Shown in pieces: positions 1 to 7,443 of a DNA stretch of 23,416 nt. The notes below the pieces were generated by a model. That model made no database searches. It had not been told where the DNA came from and saw only the letters and a program-made list of their open reading frames with translations. Positions within the stretch are counted from its first letter, which is position 1. Every line of letters starts with the position of its first letter. This DNA is from CAZSLO01 sp964608025 (GTDB taxonomy: Bacteria > Chloroflexota > Dehalococcoidia > Lucifugimonadales > CAJWER01), in contig CAZSLO010000024.1 in assembly GCA_964608025.1 (NCBI GenBank), forward strand, positions 1 to 23,416, read 5' to 3'. Position numbers and translations under genes: made by a program.

Positions 1-112
<112 letters not shown>

Positions 113-137
113 CACTTCAATAATTCTTTTACCAAGT

Positions 138-2609
138 CTAGACAGAAGCCGCTGGAATCGGGGACCGAGACTCGATGGTTGTCTCATCTTCATCATTGAT
201 ATCAATAACGGCAGTGTCGCCAGGACTCAACTCTCCCGCCAGAAGATAATCGGATAGCTTGTCCTCAATACTATCTTGAATTAGACGACGGACAGGTCTC
301 GCTCCAAACAAGGGATCGTATCCTTTTTCTGCTAGCCATTCTTTTGCCCTATCTGTTACTTCAAGCGTGATGCCTTTCTCAATAAGGCCTATTGAAACAT
401 CGTTCAACCTGAGATCAACTATCTGGGTCATATGTTCCTTGCTAAGAGCGTGGAACACGACAGTACCGTCTATTCTGTTCAAGAATTCCGGACGGAAAAA
501 ACGTTTTATCTCTTCTACAACATTGTCCTTCATCCGATCATAGTCGGCCGACTTGTCTGAACTGGAACCCCTGGCAAATCCAAGAGTCCTATCTTGACGT
601 ATTAGATCGGATCCAATGTTGCTGGTCATAACTATTATGGCATTTCGAAAGTCTACCTTACGTCCCTTAGCATCAGTTAAATGTCCATCATCAAATATCT
701 GCAGCAGGATATTGAAAACTTCCTGGTGAGCCTTCTCTATTTCATCAAGAAGAATCACACAGTAAGAGCGCCGCCGAACGGCCTCCGTGAGTTGACCTCC
801 TTCGTCGTAACCAACATACCCAGGGGGTGCACCAACTAGCCGCGCAACTGAGTGTCGCTCCATGAACTCGGACATATCGATCCGAACCACTGAATCTTCA
901 CTGCCAAACATAAACTCCGCGAGTTTCTCCACGAGATACGTTTTGCCCACACCGGTAGGGCCTGAAAATATGAATGCTCCTACAGGACGTTTAGGATTCT
1001 TTAGACCCGCCCTGGCACGACGTACGGCCTTCGAAACCATCTTAATGGCCTCATCCTGTCCTACTACACCTTCATGTAAAACATCTTCCATATTAATAAG
1101 GCGCTCTGTCTCTGTCTCTGACAAACGGGTAACCGGTATTCCAGTCCACATAGCTACAACTTCAGCTATGTCCTCCGCCGTCACAACAGGATTTTCCTCC
1201 CCAACTTCCTCCTGCCAAGCCTTCTCCAGTTCCTGTAATTTATCTGATAGTTTTTCTTCCCTATCACGTAATTCTGCCGCATACTCGTACTGGCGGCCTG
1301 AAATCGCCTCATCTTTTTCTTGTCTCAGGCTTTCAAGCATCCGTGACGTCTCGCTGACAGACATAGGAGCAGTGCTAAAGTTTATCCTGACCTTAGAACC
1401 AGCCTCATCTATCAAATCTATCGCTTTGTCTGGTAGAAACCGGTCAGGAATGTATCGCGTCGCAAGCGCAGCCGCAGCCTGAACAGCCTCATCAGTTATC
1501 TCAAGTTGATGATGCTCTTCATACTGGCCCTTGACTCCACGAAGTATATCGACCGTCTCTTCACTTGAAGGTTCTTTAACAGTTACCGGCTGGAATCTTC
1601 TCTCAAGTGCCGGGTCTCTCTCGATGTACTTCCGATAATCATCTAGTGTGGTGGCACCAATGCATTGCAATTCTCCCCGAGCCAGGGACGGTTTCAGTAT
1701 GTTTGCGGCATCAACAGCTCCTTCTGCAGCACCAGCACCTACCATCGTGTGTACTTCGTCAATAAATAGCACGCAGTTACCACTTTCACGAATTTCTTCA
1801 ACTACCTTCTTCAGACGTTCCTCAAATTCCCCCCTATACTTGGTACCTGCGACCAAGGCACCCATATCCAACGTGACGAGCCGCTTACCTTGCAATGTCG
1901 CGGGAACTTCGCTCCTGGATATACGCTGTGCTAGGGCTTCAACAATCGCAGTTTTACCAACACCAGGTTCTCCAACCAGCACCGGGTTATTCTTCGTACG
2001 ACGGCTAAGAATCTGTGTGACTCTCTGAATCTCTTCTTCCCGACCCACAGTAGGATCTAGTTTCCCAGAACGGGCCGCAGTAGTCAGATCAATTCCAAGT
2101 TGATCAAGTGTCGGAGTACGAGACTGGCTTCGTCCACTCGAGCCAGATTGTGATTGACTGGAACCCTGGCTAAGTATTCGGCTGGTTTCAGCCCTCACCT
2201 TGTCCAGGTTAACCTGGAGACTCTCCAAAACACCGGCAGCTACTCCCTCACCTTCTCTTAAGAGTCCTATAAGAAGATGTTCTGTTCCTATATAGTGATG
2301 ATTAAGTCTCCTAGCTTCGTCGACAGCTAGTTCCACAACTTTCTTCGTACGGGGTGTAAGGCCTTTCTCACCCGTTGCCTCACGCTCACCACGACCAATT
2401 ATGAACTCCACTGCTGACCGAACTTTATCGAGTTCTACATCTAAGTTCTTTAGAACCTTGGCAGCCACACAGTCTGTTTCACGTACCAATCCAAGCAGAA
2501 TATGTTCCGTGCTGATGTAACTGTGGTTGAAACGCTGTGCCTCCTCATTTGCGAGAGAAAGCACCCGCCTGGCTCTTTCCGAAAATTTCTCGAATCTACT
2601 ACTCGTCAT
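138..2609 (-). CDS. clpC: ATP-dependent Clp protease ATP-binding subunit ClpC
   Basis: An 823-residue class I Hsp100 unfoldase that feeds substrates to ClpP in the cytosol. Two Clp N repeats cover about residues 5-145, followed by a Ser/Gln-rich linker at 148-165. The first AAA+ module has Walker A GEPGVGKT at 213-220 and Walker B LFIDE at 281-285. A UVR-like coiled middle domain lies at about 425-465, which separates ClpC from ClpB and ClpA. The second AAA+ module has Walker A GPTGVGKT at 550-557. The length is normal for ClpC. The ATG start is supported by AGGAGAG about five bases upstream. It lies 39 nt downstream of the S1-domain gene on the same strand, so the two are probably cotranscribed. 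No mcsA/mcsB or ctsR genes are visible nearby. Confidence 0.97.
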   Translation of the reverse strand: MTSSRFEKFSERARRVLSLANEEAQRFNHSYISTEHILLGLVRETDCVAAKVLKNLDVELDKVRSAVEFIIGRGEREATGEKGLTPRTKKVVELAVDEARRLNHHYIGTEHLLIGLLREGEGVAAGVLESLQVNLDKVRAETSRILSQGSSQSQSGSSGRSQSRTPTLDQLGIDLTTAARSGKLDPTVGREEEIQRVTQILSRRTKNNPVLVGEPGVGKTAIVEALAQRISRSEVPATLQGKRLVTLDMGALVAGTKYRGEFEERLKKVVEEIRESGNCVLFIDEVHTMVGAGAAEGAVDAANILKPSLARGELQCIGATTLDDYRKYIERDPALERRFQPVTVKEPSSEETVDILRGVKGQYEEHHQLEITDEAVQAAAALATRYIPDRFLPDKAIDLIDEAGSKVRINFSTAPMSVSETSRMLESLRQEKDEAISGRQYEYAAELRDREEKLSDKLQELEKAWQEEVGEENPVVTAEDIAEVVAMWTGIPVTRLSETETERLINMEDVLHEGVVGQDEAIKMVSKAVRRARAGLKNPKRPVGAFIFSGPTGVGKTYLVEKLAEFMFGSEDSVVRIDMSEFMERHSVARLVGAPPGYVGYDEGGQLTEAVRRRSYCVILLDEIEKAHQEVFNILLQIFDDGHLTDAKGRKVDFRNAIIVMTSNIGSDLIRQDRTLGFARGSSSDKSADYDRMKDNVVEEIKRFFRPEFLNRIDGTVVFHALSKEHMTQIVDLRLNDVSIGLIEKGITLEVTDRAKEWLAEKGYDPLFGARPVRRLIQDSIEDKLSDYLLAGELSPGDTAVIDINDEDETTIESRSPIPAASV

Positions 2610-2648
2610 ATATCTCTCCTAGACTGGCTTTGAAAACAATCAGCCGAA

Positions 2649-3854
2649 TTAGTAACCCTCCTCCTCGGCCTGCAAAAGACTCAGTCCAAGACGCCTCCGG
2701 TCAGCTTCTATGCGAAGTACCTTAAGACGAACTTGATCGCCCTCCCTGACAACGTCTCGAGGATGCTGAATGATCCTCGGTGCGAGCTCCGAAATATGAA
2801 TCAAACCTTCAACCAAATCCTCAACCCTGGCAAATGCTCCGAAATCAGTGAGTTTAGTAATAGTACCATTAACAATATCACCAACGTTGAGTTGCTCGTC
2901 TATATTATCCCATGGCTCTGGTTGAGTCTGCTTTAAACTTAGAGCTATCTTGTTATTGACAGAATCCACTTTTAGTATTTTTACGTCTATTTCTTGTCCA
3001 ATAGTCAAAATTTCGTCGGGGGAACTCACAGGGCTCCAAGACAATTCCGAAATATGAACCAATCCATCCGCTCCACCTAAATCTATAAAGGCACCAAAGG
3101 TGCTAAGACCCGTTACTATTCCACGCCTGATTTCATCAAGTTTAAGTTCTTTTATAAGTTCCGCTTTATTCTTTTCCCGTTGGTCTTGTACAGCCTGACG
3201 TTCTGACAATATAGCCCTGTTTCTAGAACGATTCAGCTCAAGTACTTTCAGCTCTATTTTCTTGCCAACGTACTCGAGTCCAGTTGAACCTTTAGTTTCT
3301 TGGTCAGATTGCAAGTTACCAGGCTCACTAGTACTTTCCCCGGGACTCGTACTATCCACACCAGTATCATTTTCATCACGTATCTGTTGGAGAGTGTCTC
3401 TCGGTACCGTAACTATCTGGGACATAGGCACAAATGCCTGTACACCTTCCACTTCTACCATAGAACCACCACGATTGAACCCAGTGATGGTACCGACTAG
3501 GTATTTACCGGTCTCCAACGCCTTCTGGAGCGTACTCCAACCTTGCTCACCGATGGCCTTGTCTATTGAAAGTATAGCGGCTCTGTCAGCGCTCTCCCCT
3601 TTTATAACATAGGCGACTATCTCATCACCTATAGAGGGTATTTGTGAATCTTCGCGACGGAGAGATGTCATTTCCCCTGGGGGAACAATTCCTTCGGATT
3701 TATGACCTATGTTGACCAAAATTCCATCATGGTCAGCACGCATCACAATCCCGTCAATCACGTCTCCTCTTACTAAGGGCTTAATCTGCTCAAGTGACTC
3801 AAGCAGTTCACCCATTCCTTGGGGTTCACCTGGGTCTTGTGATTCGCTGGTCAC
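2649..3854 (-). CDS. rpsA: S1 RNA-binding domain protein (ribosomal protein S1-like)
   Basis: About 401 residues with four S1 (OB-fold) domains, near residues 30-99, 117-217, 244-308 and 324-395. The last two carry the classic GxVxxxxxFGAFxxL...GLxHISEL pattern. The likely role is mRNA binding on the 30S ribosome. The second domain is interrupted by an acidic, Ser/Thr-rich stretch of about 35 residues (roughly 160-195), before the strand that begins YVGKKIELKV. I chose the GTG at 3854 because AAAGG lies seven bases upstream. A TTG at 3869 would add five residues but has no ribosome binding site. It follows the 5S rRNA and precedes clpC on the same strand. Four domains fit the short S1 proteins of Gram-positive-like lineages. 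The exact S1 role is inferred. Confidence 0.9.
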   Translation of the reverse strand: MTSESQDPGEPQGMGELLESLEQIKPLVRGDVIDGIVMRADHDGILVNIGHKSEGIVPPGEMTSLRREDSQIPSIGDEIVAYVIKGESADRAAILSIDKAIGEQGWSTLQKALETGKYLVGTITGFNRGGSMVEVEGVQAFVPMSQIVTVPRDTLQQIRDENDTGVDSTSPGESTSEPGNLQSDQETKGSTGLEYVGKKIELKVLELNRSRNRAILSERQAVQDQREKNKAELIKELKLDEIRRGIVTGLSTFGAFIDLGGADGLVHISELSWSPVSSPDEILTIGQEIDVKILKVDSVNNKIALSLKQTQPEPWDNIDEQLNVGDIVNGTITKLTDFGAFARVEDLVEGLIHISELAPRIIQHPRDVVREGDQVRLKVLRIEADRRRLGLSLLQAEEEGY

Positions 3855-3902
3855 GTTAACGCCTTTCAAACCAAGAGATAGACTGTCATGGCCAACCCTT
3901 GA

Positions 3903-3911
3903 ATTTTAGCA
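3903..3911 (-). promoter_or_regulatory. Extended -10 promoter element (TGCTAAAAT) for the S1-clpC unit
   Basis: The minus strand reads TGCTAAAAT, a TGn extended -10, about 50 bases before the GTG start of the S1 gene. No convincing -35 hexamer is seen, which is acceptable for extended -10 promoters. The same nine bases occur before gltX. Confidence 0.5.
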
Positions 3912-3967
3912 CATGAACACCGTTAGTAGAGATTCATATTATCCATTATATCTACCAAAACCAAAAT

Positions 3968-4091
3968 GCCCCCTGGCAGTGACCTATTTTCCCACACCCT
4001 TGAGAGTGCAGTATCGTCAGCGCTGAGACGTTTCACTACCGTGTTCGGGATGGGAACGGGTGGGACCGTCTCGCTAAAACCACCAGAGAGC
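3968..4091 (-). rRNA. rrf: 5S ribosomal RNA
   Basis: The minus strand carries the hallmark 5S core (CCCACCCGTTCCCATCCCGA, then ACACGG, AGTGAAACG, then TCAGCGCTGACGATACT). The ends pair perfectly as helix I: GCTCTCTGG at 4091-4083 with CCAGGGGGC at 3976-3968, allowing G-U pairs. That sets a length of about 124 nt. No 23S gene lies upstream, where a Gfo/Idh gene begins within 225 bases, so this 5S is unlinked from the other rRNA genes. The S1-domain gene follows about 113 bases downstream. Confidence 0.95.
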
Positions 4092-4098
4092 ACTGTTA

Positions 4099-4107
4099 AT
4101 TTTATCA
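4099..4107 (-). promoter_or_regulatory. Extended -10 promoter element (TGATAAAAT) for 5S rRNA
   Basis: The minus strand reads TGATAAAAT, with the hexamer TAAAAT at 4099-4104 ending about eight bases before the mature 5S end at 4091. That is the right distance for transcription to begin at or next to the mature 5' end. It supports an independently transcribed 5S gene. No good -35 box is visible. Confidence 0.5.
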
Positions 4108-4139
4108 GTTCACCGGGATTGAACATAGTCCCAGTTCAA
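4108..4139. repeat. Triple GTTCA/TGAAC half-sites upstream of the 5S promoter
   Basis: GTTCA at 4108-4112, TTGAAC at 4119-4124 and GTTCAA at 4134-4139 form two overlapping inverted repeats just upstream of the 5S -10 element. The outer pair is a perfect 6-bp inverted repeat with a 9-base spacer. An operator or activator site is possible, but the function is unknown. Confidence 0.35.
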
Positions 4140-4192
4140 ATTTTGTATATTGAGTATAACGCCAGATTCTCGGAATCGTCAACAATGAAGTG

Positions 4193-4218
4193 ATCAAAAT
4201 CCCGTCATATATTTTGAT
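4193..4218. repeat. AT-rich inverted repeat, 8-bp arms
   Basis: ATCAAAAT at 4193-4200 and ATTTTGAT at 4211-4218 are perfect reverse complements around a 10-base spacer. They lie about 100 bases past the end of the Gfo/Idh gene, between the catabolic block and the 5S gene. No T-tract follows on either strand, so it does not look like a standard intrinsic terminator. Confidence 0.35.
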
Positions 4219-4315
4219 TTCGACCCAATGAAAAATAAGCAGCACGCACCAAAACTAGATGCGCTACTATCCTAGTAATTCTCATCGCAGGAAATCTGAT
4301 AAACCGGCTACAGTC

Positions 4316-5416
4316 TCAGTTTGCACGAGGTCTACCCGTGATTGAAAGAGATCTATTCTCTAAAGGCAATCCTATCCGGATACCATCCTGTCTATGGGAT
4401 TCTCGTAGGGCAATAGCAATCTCAAGAGCCTCTCTACCAAACTCCCCTGGACAAATTTCCTCGACCCCGGCTTCGATAGAATGCGCGACACCTTCGATAG
4501 CATCCACCATTGAACTGCGAGGCCTCCAGGGATAAGGAAACATCCGTCGTGCTTCATATCCCATATCGATCTGGCCAAAAGATTTATCTTGAACCCAAAG
4601 TTCAAATTCAGTATGGTGATGACGTGAAACAATTCGGCCTTTTTCACAAAGTATTTCTATCGACCAAGATCCCTCTGGCACACGTGAGTTGATAATCGCA
4701 ACAACTCCATTTTCATAGGAAACATACCCAGATCCTGAAAGATCGTGGTCCAATACAGCAGCTTCATTATTGTCCATTTGTCCAAAAACCCATTGGGCAT
4801 TAGAACCTGCAAACATCCGTGCCAATGAAAGCGTATGACTCCCGATATTTGAGAGATTAAGTGGTGTATTGCATATTATCGAACGGATTTGACCAATATC
4901 ACCCCTCCGAATCAATTCCAAGGCAGCCCTGTATGGCGCATACCAATTTAAGTGGCAGGCAACCGTTAAAATAGTACTTGATCTATGGCATGCCTCAATC
5001 ATTTCATCTGCTTGAGCCAACGATCTACACAGGGGTTTCGTTGCAAATATCGCACGGACACCGGCTTCGACCAATTCCAACACCACATCAAGACGTTCGT
5101 CAGGGCGCGTGGTAACACTCACGATGTCCGGTGCCTCACAGGCAACCATTTCACGTACATCCGTATACAGTCCAGATGTACCCCAACGTTCCCCAAAATC
5201 CTCCAGCTTGGCCGTATCGATGTCTACACCAGCTACAAGCTCAACACCTGCAGCTTCAACCATTGCAGGAGCGTGCGCCCACGGCCAAGGATAGTGAGGC
5301 ATATCAACATGTTCATCATCGATGGTACTACCCATACGCCCGCACCCAACCACTGCACCTCGGTAATTACTCTTGGGACGGGAATCGCGTATGACTTTGT
5401 AAGCGAGTTTGTTCAT
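4316..5416 (-). CDS. Gfo/Idh/MocA-family NAD(P)-dependent oxidoreductase
   Basis: A 366-residue oxidoreductase of the glucose-fructose oxidoreductase/inositol dehydrogenase family, which oxidises sugars, inositols or related polyols. The Rossmann nucleotide loop VGCGRMG lies near residues 23-29 and is followed by a subfamily insert containing STIDDE. The usual EKP motif is ATKP (Lys about 127), so the Lys is kept while Glu is Thr. A candidate catalytic His lies at about 194 in NIGSH. The ATG at 5416 was chosen; a GTG at 5425 adds three residues, and neither has a clear ribosome binding site. It starts 19 bases after the dioxygenase stop codon, so it is probably in the same transcript. The context suggests it oxidises a product of the preceding enzymes. 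The substrate cannot be read from the sequence. Confidence 0.9.
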   Translation of the reverse strand: MNKLAYKVIRDSRPKSNYRGAVVGCGRMGSTIDDEHVDMPHYPWPWAHAPAMVEAAGVELVAGVDIDTAKLEDFGERWGTSGLYTDVREMVACEAPDIVSVTTRPDERLDVVLELVEAGVRAIFATKPLCRSLAQADEMIEACHRSSTILTVACHLNWYAPYRAALELIRRGDIGQIRSIICNTPLNLSNIGSHTLSLARMFAGSNAQWVFGQMDNNEAAVLDHDLSGSGYVSYENGVVAIINSRVPEGSWSIEILCEKGRIVSRHHHTEFELWVQDKSFGQIDMGYEARRMFPYPWRPRSSMVDAIEGVAHSIEAGVEEICPGEFGREALEIAIALRESHRQDGIRIGLPLENRSLSITGRPRAN

Positions 5417-5435
5417 CGGCAACACAGTTGATCAA

Positions 5436-6236
5436 TTAATCATAGTTGCTGGAAGTATGGTCACCAAGTAACCGAAGCTGTCTTGGATTACATTGAGCAA
5501 TTATCTCCGAGTCAAACTGGAACTTATTCAAATAAGGAGGAAATTTCTGTGTAATCATTCTCTGGGCATAGTGTACTTGCAGTAGATATCTATCTTCATC
5601 ACTTCGGTTCGCAGTGCCTCTATGCCAAACCTCACTGCGGAACATAACAACATCGCCTGCCCTGCATATGACACTTTTTTCCCGATGTCCATTCCATTCA
5701 GTATCACCGTTAGGAAGTCTACCTGAAAGATGGCTGCCAGGAATAAATTTAGTCGGCCCTAGATCCTCGTACATATCGTTCAGATAGTAATGGGCTGTCG
5801 AGACAAACACCGGCATATCTACACGTGGATCCGCCAAAAGATCCTCTGGCAACTCAACAGGAAGCCAGTCGCAATGAAGTTGTTGGTCCGGTCGGCCTGG
5901 ACCAGTGACCCATGCGGTCATACCTATCACGTGACAATCTTCACCATGCAAGGCTTCAGCCAGATCAATCACACCATCATAATCCAGATACTGCAAGAAT
6001 ATCGGATCCCTATTAAAAACATTGTTGACATGCTTATTTAGAAATCCTCCATCTTCTGGGGTTGAATATCGATTGAAGCTGGCCTCAATAGGGGTTAAGC
6101 GTTTCATGACTTCCTTTAAATCAGAAACCTGGTCGGGGCTCAATGCAGATGGGAAATAACCGTAGCCATCATTTTTAACTGCCGATATTCTGCTGGCTAG
6201 ATCTTTTTGGGGTTTCAGTTCCAGTACATCTGCCAT
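5436..6236 (-). CDS. Phytanoyl-CoA dioxygenase (PhyH) family protein
   Basis: A 266-residue Fe(II)/2-oxoglutarate-dependent oxygenase. The metal triad is visible as HxD (His121, Asp123 in LHCDW) and His205 (VWHRG). Arg216 is placed to bind 2-oxoglutarate. The family hydroxylates varied substrates, including acyl-CoAs and small metabolites, and in environmental bacteria is often found with Gfo/Idh enzymes. The ATG is firmly set by AAAGGAG six bases upstream. A strong sigma-70-type promoter at 6257-6285 lies directly before it with a very short leader. That suggests this gene and the following Gfo/Idh gene can be expressed separately from the two genes upstream. The substrate is unknown. Confidence 0.92.
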   Translation of the reverse strand: MADVLELKPQKDLASRISAVKNDGYGYFPSALSPDQVSDLKEVMKRLTPIEASFNRYSTPEDGGFLNKHVNNVFNRDPIFLQYLDYDGVIDLAEALHGEDCHVIGMTAWVTGPGRPDQQLHCDWLPVELPEDLLADPRVDMPVFVSTAHYYLNDMYEDLGPTKFIPGSHLSGRLPNGDTEWNGHREKSVICRAGDVVMFRSEVWHRGTANRSDEDRYLLQVHYAQRMITQKFPPYLNKFQFDSEIIAQCNPRQLRLLGDHTSSNYD

Positions 6237-6256
6237 AATGTTCTCCTTTGCCTACC

Positions 6257-6285
6257 ATTATTTGGTCCAAATCAATCGCTATCAA
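6257..6285 (-). promoter_or_regulatory. Sigma-70-type promoter for the PhyH-Gfo/Idh pair
   Basis: The minus strand shows TTGATA (6285-6280; five of six matches to the -35 consensus), exactly 17 bases, then AATAAT (6262-6257; five of six matches to the -10). Transcription would begin about seven bases later, leaving a leader of roughly 15 bases that contains the AAAGGAG ribosome binding site. This is the best classical promoter in the window. Confidence 0.6.
6260..6272. promoter_or_regulatory. 13-bp palindrome, candidate operator
   Basis: ATTTGG-T-CCAAAT is a perfect 6+1+6 palindrome. It overlaps the -10 hexamer and the spacer of the promoter before the PhyH gene. A dimeric repressor bound here would block RNA polymerase. 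No adjacent regulator gene is obvious, apart from the ribbon-helix-helix protein 2.5 kb upstream. A link to that protein is speculation. Confidence 0.45.
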
Positions 6286-6315
6286 ATTATCCATCTCACC
6301 TACGCAGTGCTGCGA

Positions 6316-7443
6316 TTAGTCGGCCGTAAATCTAACCTCGTCCTTCAGGCCAAATCCCGTCACCGGGACGAGAACCGAATCATCTCTGGTTATGGTTCCC
6401 TCAGAAAGAAGTATTGATAATCCAGCGAAGGCAGCGGCCGAAGTAGGTTCAGCAAAAACACCTTCTTGTCGTGCTAGAACCCGCTGCATATCAGATACTG
6501 CTACCTCATCTACCATGACTGCCATGCCGTTGGTTTCACGAAGAACTTCAAGTACTTGAGCAGCTCGTGCCGGAGCGGCCACAGCTATGCCTCCCGCAAT
6601 CGTGGGCCGGATTGTTCCAATATCCCATTTTCCTCCGATAAATTCCGATGTAATTGGGCTGATATTTTCAGATTGAACTGCATGTAATTTGGGCATCCGA
6701 TCAATGTATCCAGCAGAAATCAATTCACTGAAGCCACGCCAAGCCCCAAGGTAAAGTCCGCCATTTCCAACCGGGAACACGATATGGTCCGGTACTTCCC
6801 CGTTGTACTGTCCGAGAACTTCAAATGCAAATGTCTTGGTACCCTCAGAAAAGAACGGACTCCAAGCATGTGAAGCATAAACAAGTCCTTCTTTCTTATA
6901 AAAATCGACAGCAGCGTTTGTAGTGTCATCACGCGTTCCTTCAATCGAGTGCACTTCTGCTCCATACACCCGAATCTGCTTGATTTTTGCTACAGGCGCC
7001 GTCGCAGGAGCAAATATGTGACATTTTATGCCTGCCCGTGCAGCATATGCCGAAACTGATGCACCCGCGTTCCCAGAGGAGTCCTCTACAATCTCGGTGA
7101 CGCCCAACTCCCTAGCTACTGTCAACATAACAGCTGTCCCACGATCCTTGTATGATCCGGTAGGGTTCATGAATTCTAGCTTTGCGTCGAGTAGATTGAG
7201 TCCTAGGAAATTACCTAGTTTAGGGAGTTCAATCACCGGCGTATTTCCTTCACCTAAAGAAAATAACGAAGTCCGTTCACCAAACGGCATTTTTACTTGA
7301 TATCCCGAAACCTCGATATATGTTCCTTTTTCGTCGGTGTATTGGACATCAAGGGGTACATTGCAATACTGGCAATGGAACAGATCCATCCCATAGCCAA
7401 AGATGGCCTTGCAACTCCTACACTGCAAATTAACTTGAAACAT
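6316..7443 (-). CDS. Threonine synthase-like PLP-dependent enzyme
   Basis: A 375-residue fold-type II PLP enzyme. An N-terminal zinc ribbon has Cys8, Cys11, Cys24 and Cys27. The PLP lysine is Lys99 in NPTGSYKDRGT, and the phosphate/substrate loop is DSSGNAGAS at 121-129. The family includes threonine synthase (phosphohomoserine to threonine), cysteate synthase and related beta-replacement or elimination enzymes. The ATG at 7443 follows CAGGAGA and overlaps the end of the enolase-superfamily gene by 14 bases, which implies translational coupling. The reading frame stays open further upstream, but that would lie inside the preceding gene. The zinc-ribbon form resembles archaeal-type threonine synthase. 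Its place in a catabolic block, without thrA or thrB, argues for a different beta-substituted amino acid substrate. Function beyond the family is inference. Confidence 0.85.
   Translation of the reverse strand: MFQVNLQCRSCKAIFGYGMDLFHCQYCNVPLDVQYTDEKGTYIEVSGYQVKMPFGERTSLFSLGEGNTPVIELPKLGNFLGLNLLDAKLEFMNPTGSYKDRGTAVMLTVARELGVTEIVEDSSGNAGASVSAYAARAGIKCHIFAPATAPVAKIKQIRVYGAEVHSIEGTRDDTTNAAVDFYKKEGLVYASHAWSPFFSEGTKTFAFEVLGQYNGEVPDHIVFPVGNGGLYLGAWRGFSELISAGYIDRMPKLHAVQSENISPITSEFIGGKWDIGTIRPTIAGGIAVAAPARAAQVLEVLRETNGMAVMVDEVAVSDMQRVLARQEGVFAEPTSAAAFAGLSILLSEGTITRDDSVLVPVTGFGLKDEVRFTAD

Noticed and set aside
862..2028. Long open frames on the plus strand inside clpC
   Set aside because: They are antisense to conserved AAA+ coding sequence, have Ser/Ala-rich composition without recognisable motifs, and no ribosome binding sites.
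4092..4315. Possible tRNA gene between the 5S and Gfo/Idh genes
   Set aside because: No T-loop GTTCRANYC with matching acceptor and anticodon stems could be assembled; the GTTCAA sequences belong to short inverted repeats.
4985..5431. Open frame of 148 codons antisense to the Gfo/Idh gene
   Set aside because: It lies fully within a well-supported gene, with His/Cys/Thr-rich composition typical of antisense reading.
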